DNA from: an uncultured Collinsella sp. | GTDB taxonomy: Bacteria; Actinomycetota; Coriobacteriia; Coriobacteriales; Coriobacteriaceae | Assembly (NCBI GenBank): GCA_958428675.1 | Contig: CAUAGV010000017.1 | Location: forward strand, 1-16,280 | Reading direction: 5' to 3' | Length of the DNA stretch: 16,280 nucleotides | Part shown: positions 13,606-16,280 of the stretch, piece by piece | How the letters are laid out: each line of letters begins with the position of its first letter | How positions within the stretch are numbered: position 1 is the stretch's first letter | Notes under the pieces: generated by a model | Seen by the model: only the letters and a program-made list of their open reading frames with translations | Told to the model about the DNA's origin: nothing | The model's database searches: none | Program-made: the position numbers and the translations under genes

Positions 13606-16280
13606 ATGGCATTCGTCCATCTGCACAATCACACTGTTTTCTCCATGCTCGACGGCGCAACCCGTATCCAGGATATGGTCAACCGTGCCGTAGAGCTGGG
13701 CATGCCCGCCGTGGCCATTACCGACCACGGCTACATGTATGGCGTACCCGACCTGGCGCTGGCCTGCGACGCCGTCAACCACAACACGCCCGAGTACAAA
13801 ACCTGGAGCCACGACAAGGCCTTCTTGGAAAAGGACCGCCGCGACGAGCTGGTGGAGCCCGATCCCGAGGAAAACCCGCGCGAGCATGCCCAGTATGTGA
13901 AGGACATGGCCATGTGGGACGAGAAGGGCAATATCGACGAGCTCAAGCCGCCTCTGGTCATCAAGCCCATCTTTGGCTGCGAGGTCTACTTTACGCCGGA
14001 CGAGACCCTTGCTCGCGACCATAAGCCCGAGCTCTACCACATGATCCTTCTGGCCAAGGACCAGGAGGGCTACGTCAACCTGATGCAGACGGTTTCCGAG
14101 GCCGCCGTGCAGGGCTTTTACTACAAGCCCCGCGTGACGCTCGACAACCTGCGCCGCCATGCCAAGGGCATGATCTGCACGAGCGCCTGCATCGCGGGCA
14201 TCATTCCCAAATACATCGACCGCGGTGACATGGAGGGCGCCATCAAGTGGGCCGAGACCTTCCGCGACACCTTTGACCCCGGCGACTTTTATATCGAGAT
14301 CCAGGAACACGGCATTACCACCGACAACGGCCTGACCGACGAGCAGATGGACCGCACGCTCATCGATATCGCCAAGCAGGTGGGCGTCAAGGTCATTGCC
14401 ACCAACGACTTCCACTACCTGCGCCGCGAGGATGCGCCGGTGCAGGACGTCATCATGTGCATTGGCATGAACGCCAAGGTCGACGATCCCAACCGCATGC
14501 GCATGACCGGCTCGGAGTTTTATATGAAGACCGAGGAGGAGATGCGGGCGATGTTCCCGTATTGCCCCGAGGCCTGCGACAACACGCTCGAGATCGCCGA
14601 CAAGTGCTACGTAGAGCTGGACTGGGACTCCATCATCCTGCCGCGCTTCCCGCTGCTCGACCCCGGCGAGACACACGAGAGCCAGTTCCGCCGCGAGTGC
14701 GAGAAGGGCCTGCGCCAGCATTACGGTGACGACTGGGCCACGCGCGAGATCGGTGGCGTCAACATCAAAGAGCGCTTTGAGTACGAATACAAGGTCATCT
14801 GCGACAAGGGCTTTGCCGCCTACTTTTTGATCGTCGCCGAGTACGTGCAATGGGCCAAGGACAACGGCATCGGCGTCGGCCCCGGCCGTGGCTCGGCCGC
14901 CGGCGCTATCGTCGCCTACGCCATGAACATCACCGCGTTTGACCCGCTCGAGAACGGCCTGATGTTCGAGAGGTTCCTGTCCCCGCAGCGTACCGAGATG
15001 CCCGATATCGATATGGACTTCGACGATGAGCGGCGCCTCGAGGTCGTGGAGCACGTTCGTCAGCTCTACGGCCCCGAGAAGGTCACCCACGTCATCACCT
15101 ACTCGACCATTAAGGCCAAGCAGGCCATCAACGACGCCGCGCGCGTCCTGGACTACCCGGTCTACATGGGCCAGCGCCTGTCCAAGATGGTCTCGAGCGA
15201 CCCCAAGGTCAAGCTCAAACAGGTGCTCGACAAACAACCCGGCAAAGAGGATTTGTTTAACCCCGATTTTGCCGAGGCCTATAAAAAGGACGACGACGCC
15301 CGTCGCATCATCGACACGGCGCTCTCGATCGAGGGCCTCACCCGTGGCGAGGGCGTGCACGCGTGCGCCGTTCTGATCTGCCGCGACCCCGTCAACGAAC
15401 ATGTGCCCACCAAGCTCGACACAAAGGGCGGCGTCGAGATTACCCAGTACGAGGGCCATACCGTTGCCGACATGGGCCTGCTCAAGATGGACTTCCTGGG
15501 CCTGCGCACGCTGACGGTTATCTCCAAGGCAAAGGCCAACATCAAAAAGAACTTCGGCATCGACATCAAAGAGGAAGAGATTCCCTTTGACGACCCCGAG
15601 ATCTTTAAGCTCATGGGCTCCGGCCACACCGCCGGCGTCTTCCAGGTCGAGTCCGCCGGCATGACGGCCACGATCAAGAACATGAAGCCCACCGAGTACA
15701 AGCACGTCGTGGCATTGATCGCCCTGTACCGCCCGGGCCCGCTGGGCGCCGGCATGGTTTCGTCCTACATCAACCGTATGAACGGCAAGGAGCCGGCCGT
15801 CTCCTACGACGACCGCCTGGACGACATCCTGGGCGAAACCTACGGCACCATGGTCTACCAGGAGCAGGTTATGCTCATCTCCGTCGAGATGTGCGGCTTC
15901 TCCAAGGGCGAATCGGACTCGCGTATCCGTAAGCCCGTGGCTAAGAAAAAGATCAAGCTGCTCACGTCGACGGTGCTGCACTGGGAGGATGGCTCGGACG
16001 AGACCACCTACGACCACTGGATGAACGGCGCCATCAAGAACAACTACACGCGCGAGGTCGCCCAGAAGATTTGGGACGATGTTCTCGAGTTCGCATCTTA
16101 CGCCTTCAACAAGTCACACTCCGCCGGCTACGCCATCCTGGTTATGCAGACGGCGTGGCTCAAGGCGCACTATCCGCACGAGTACATGGCGGCCGTTCTG
16201 ACGTCCTATACGGGCAAGACCGAAAAAATCGTTCACTACGTCTCGGCGTGCCGTCACGACGGTATCCCCGTGCTGTCGCC
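13606..16280 (+). CDS. dnaE: DNA polymerase III alpha subunit DnaE (3' end cut by window edge)
   Basis: The replicative polymerase subunit. The first 891 codons are visible and the frame is still open at the edge; family members run to about 1150-1200 residues. The N-terminal PHP domain starts HLHNHTVFSMLDG, and all nine metal-site positions known from mycobacterial DnaE1 can be matched: H7, H9, D16, H41, E126, H145, C195, D268 and H270. This predicts intrinsic 3'-5' proofreading. Between H41 and E126 is a charged insertion about 60 residues longer than in DnaE1. The palm holds GVGPGRGSAAGA and PDIDMDFDDERR (466-477), including the first two catalytic aspartates. Later come GVFQVES, ALYRPGPLGAGM, YGTMVYQEQVM and FNKSHSAGYA. 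RKPVAKKK (775-782) replaces the usual RKAMGKK. GGAG (13594-13597) lies 8 bases before the ATG. The gene contains essentially no CTA, TTA or TCA codons. Confidence 0.97.
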   Translation, partial: MAFVHLHNHTVFSMLDGATRIQDMVNRAVELGMPAVAITDHGYMYGVPDLALACDAVNHNTPEYKTWSHDKAFLEKDRRDELVEPDPEENPREHAQYVKDMAMWDEKGNIDELKPPLVIKPIFGCEVYFTPDETLARDHKPELYHMILLAKDQEGYVNLMQTVSEAAVQGFYYKPRVTLDNLRRHAKGMICTSACIAGIIPKYIDRGDMEGAIKWAETFRDTFDPGDFYIEIQEHGITTDNGLTDEQMDRTLIDIAKQVGVKVIATNDFHYLRREDAPVQDVIMCIGMNAKVDDPNRMRMTGSEFYMKTEEEMRAMFPYCPEACDNTLEIADKCYVELDWDSIILPRFPLLDPGETHESQFRRECEKGLRQHYGDDWATREIGGVNIKERFEYEYKVICDKGFAAYFLIVAEYVQWAKDNGIGVGPGRGSAAGAIVAYAMNITAFDPLENGLMFERFLSPQRTEMPDIDMDFDDERRLEVVEHVRQLYGPEKVTHVITYSTIKAKQAINDAARVLDYPVYMGQRLSKMVSSDPKVKLKQVLDKQPGKEDLFNPDFAEAYKKDDDARRIIDTALSIEGLTRGEGVHACAVLICRDPVNEHVPTKLDTKGGVEITQYEGHTVADMGLLKMDFLGLRTLTVISKAKANIKKNFGIDIKEEEIPFDDPEIFKLMGSGHTAGVFQVESAGMTATIKNMKPTEYKHVVALIALYRPGPLGAGMVSSYINRMNGKEPAVSYDDRLDDILGETYGTMVYQEQVMLISVEMCGFSKGESDSRIRKPVAKKKIKLLTSTVLHWEDGSDETTYDHWMNGAIKNNYTREVAQKIWDDVLEFASYAFNKSHSAGYAILVMQTAWLKAHYPHEYMAAVLTSYTGKTEKIVHYVSACRHDGIPVLS

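Noticed and set aside
13570..16017. 815-codon minus-strand open frame opposite dnaE
   Set aside because: It is in codon register with dnaE, so its stops would correspond to sense CTA, TTA or TCA codons, which dnaE avoids. Composition explains it; the translation resembles no known family and has no start signals.
1..16280. CRISPR arrays, IS elements, tRNA or rRNA genes
   Set aside because: No regularly spaced repeats, transposase frames, cloverleaf sequences or rRNA-like stretches were seen by eye.

Overview
The window is ordinary-looking chromosome from a high-GC bacterium with strong G/C preference at third codon positions. The gene set is an M42 peptidase, MnmA, CysK beside an Rrf2 regulator, a YvlD-type membrane protein, a YerC-type TrpR-like repressor, AddB-AddA and DnaE with an intact PHP domain. 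Together these fit a Coriobacteriia-type actinobacterium such as a gut Collinsella relative. That assignment is inferred from protein character and composition, with no database search. Both window edges cut a gene: the M42 peptidase at the left (5' end missing) and dnaE at the right (3' end missing).

Layout. 1-930 is the M42 metallopeptidase, closed by a clear terminator. 1069-2442 is a one-piece protein joining an N-terminal excisionase/MerR-like helix-turn-helix to a HipA/CtkA-like kinase domain. It has its own AT-rich upstream region with an inverted repeat and no separate HipB-like gene, and is the most accessory-looking gene here. It runs head-on into mnmA (2451-3551, minus), 8 bases apart. 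cysK (3732-4670, minus) lies upstream of mnmA; between them is a terminator-like hairpin that any mnmA transcript would have to begin at or cross. cysK is divergent from a four-cysteine Rrf2 regulator (4925-5353), and the 254-base spacer between them holds several dyads, one overlapping a candidate cysK promoter.

A strong hairpin at 5422-5455 separates the Rrf2 gene from a convergent small membrane protein (5496-5861, minus). After a 322-base spacer comes the YerC-like regulator (6184-6483) with a terminator. addB and addA follow as a tightly coupled pair (6641-13429) predicted to form the double-strand-break resection helicase-nuclease. AddB has no Walker A motif and seems to lack part of the iron-sulfur cysteine set, while AddA keeps every helicase and nuclease motif. 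A 63-base imperfect palindrome lies between addA and dnaE.

Together the genes cover genome maintenance (AddAB, DnaE), sulfur metabolism (CysK makes cysteine, MnmA places sulfur on tRNA, and an Rrf2 regulator probably senses cysteine or Fe-S state) and regulation. I saw no IS element, CRISPR array, rRNA or tRNA gene. I found no clear new multi-gene system. The HTH-HipA fusion, the mnmA leader hairpin, the cysK/Rrf2 control region, the DnaE PHP insertion and the 63-base palindrome are the places most worth a second look.
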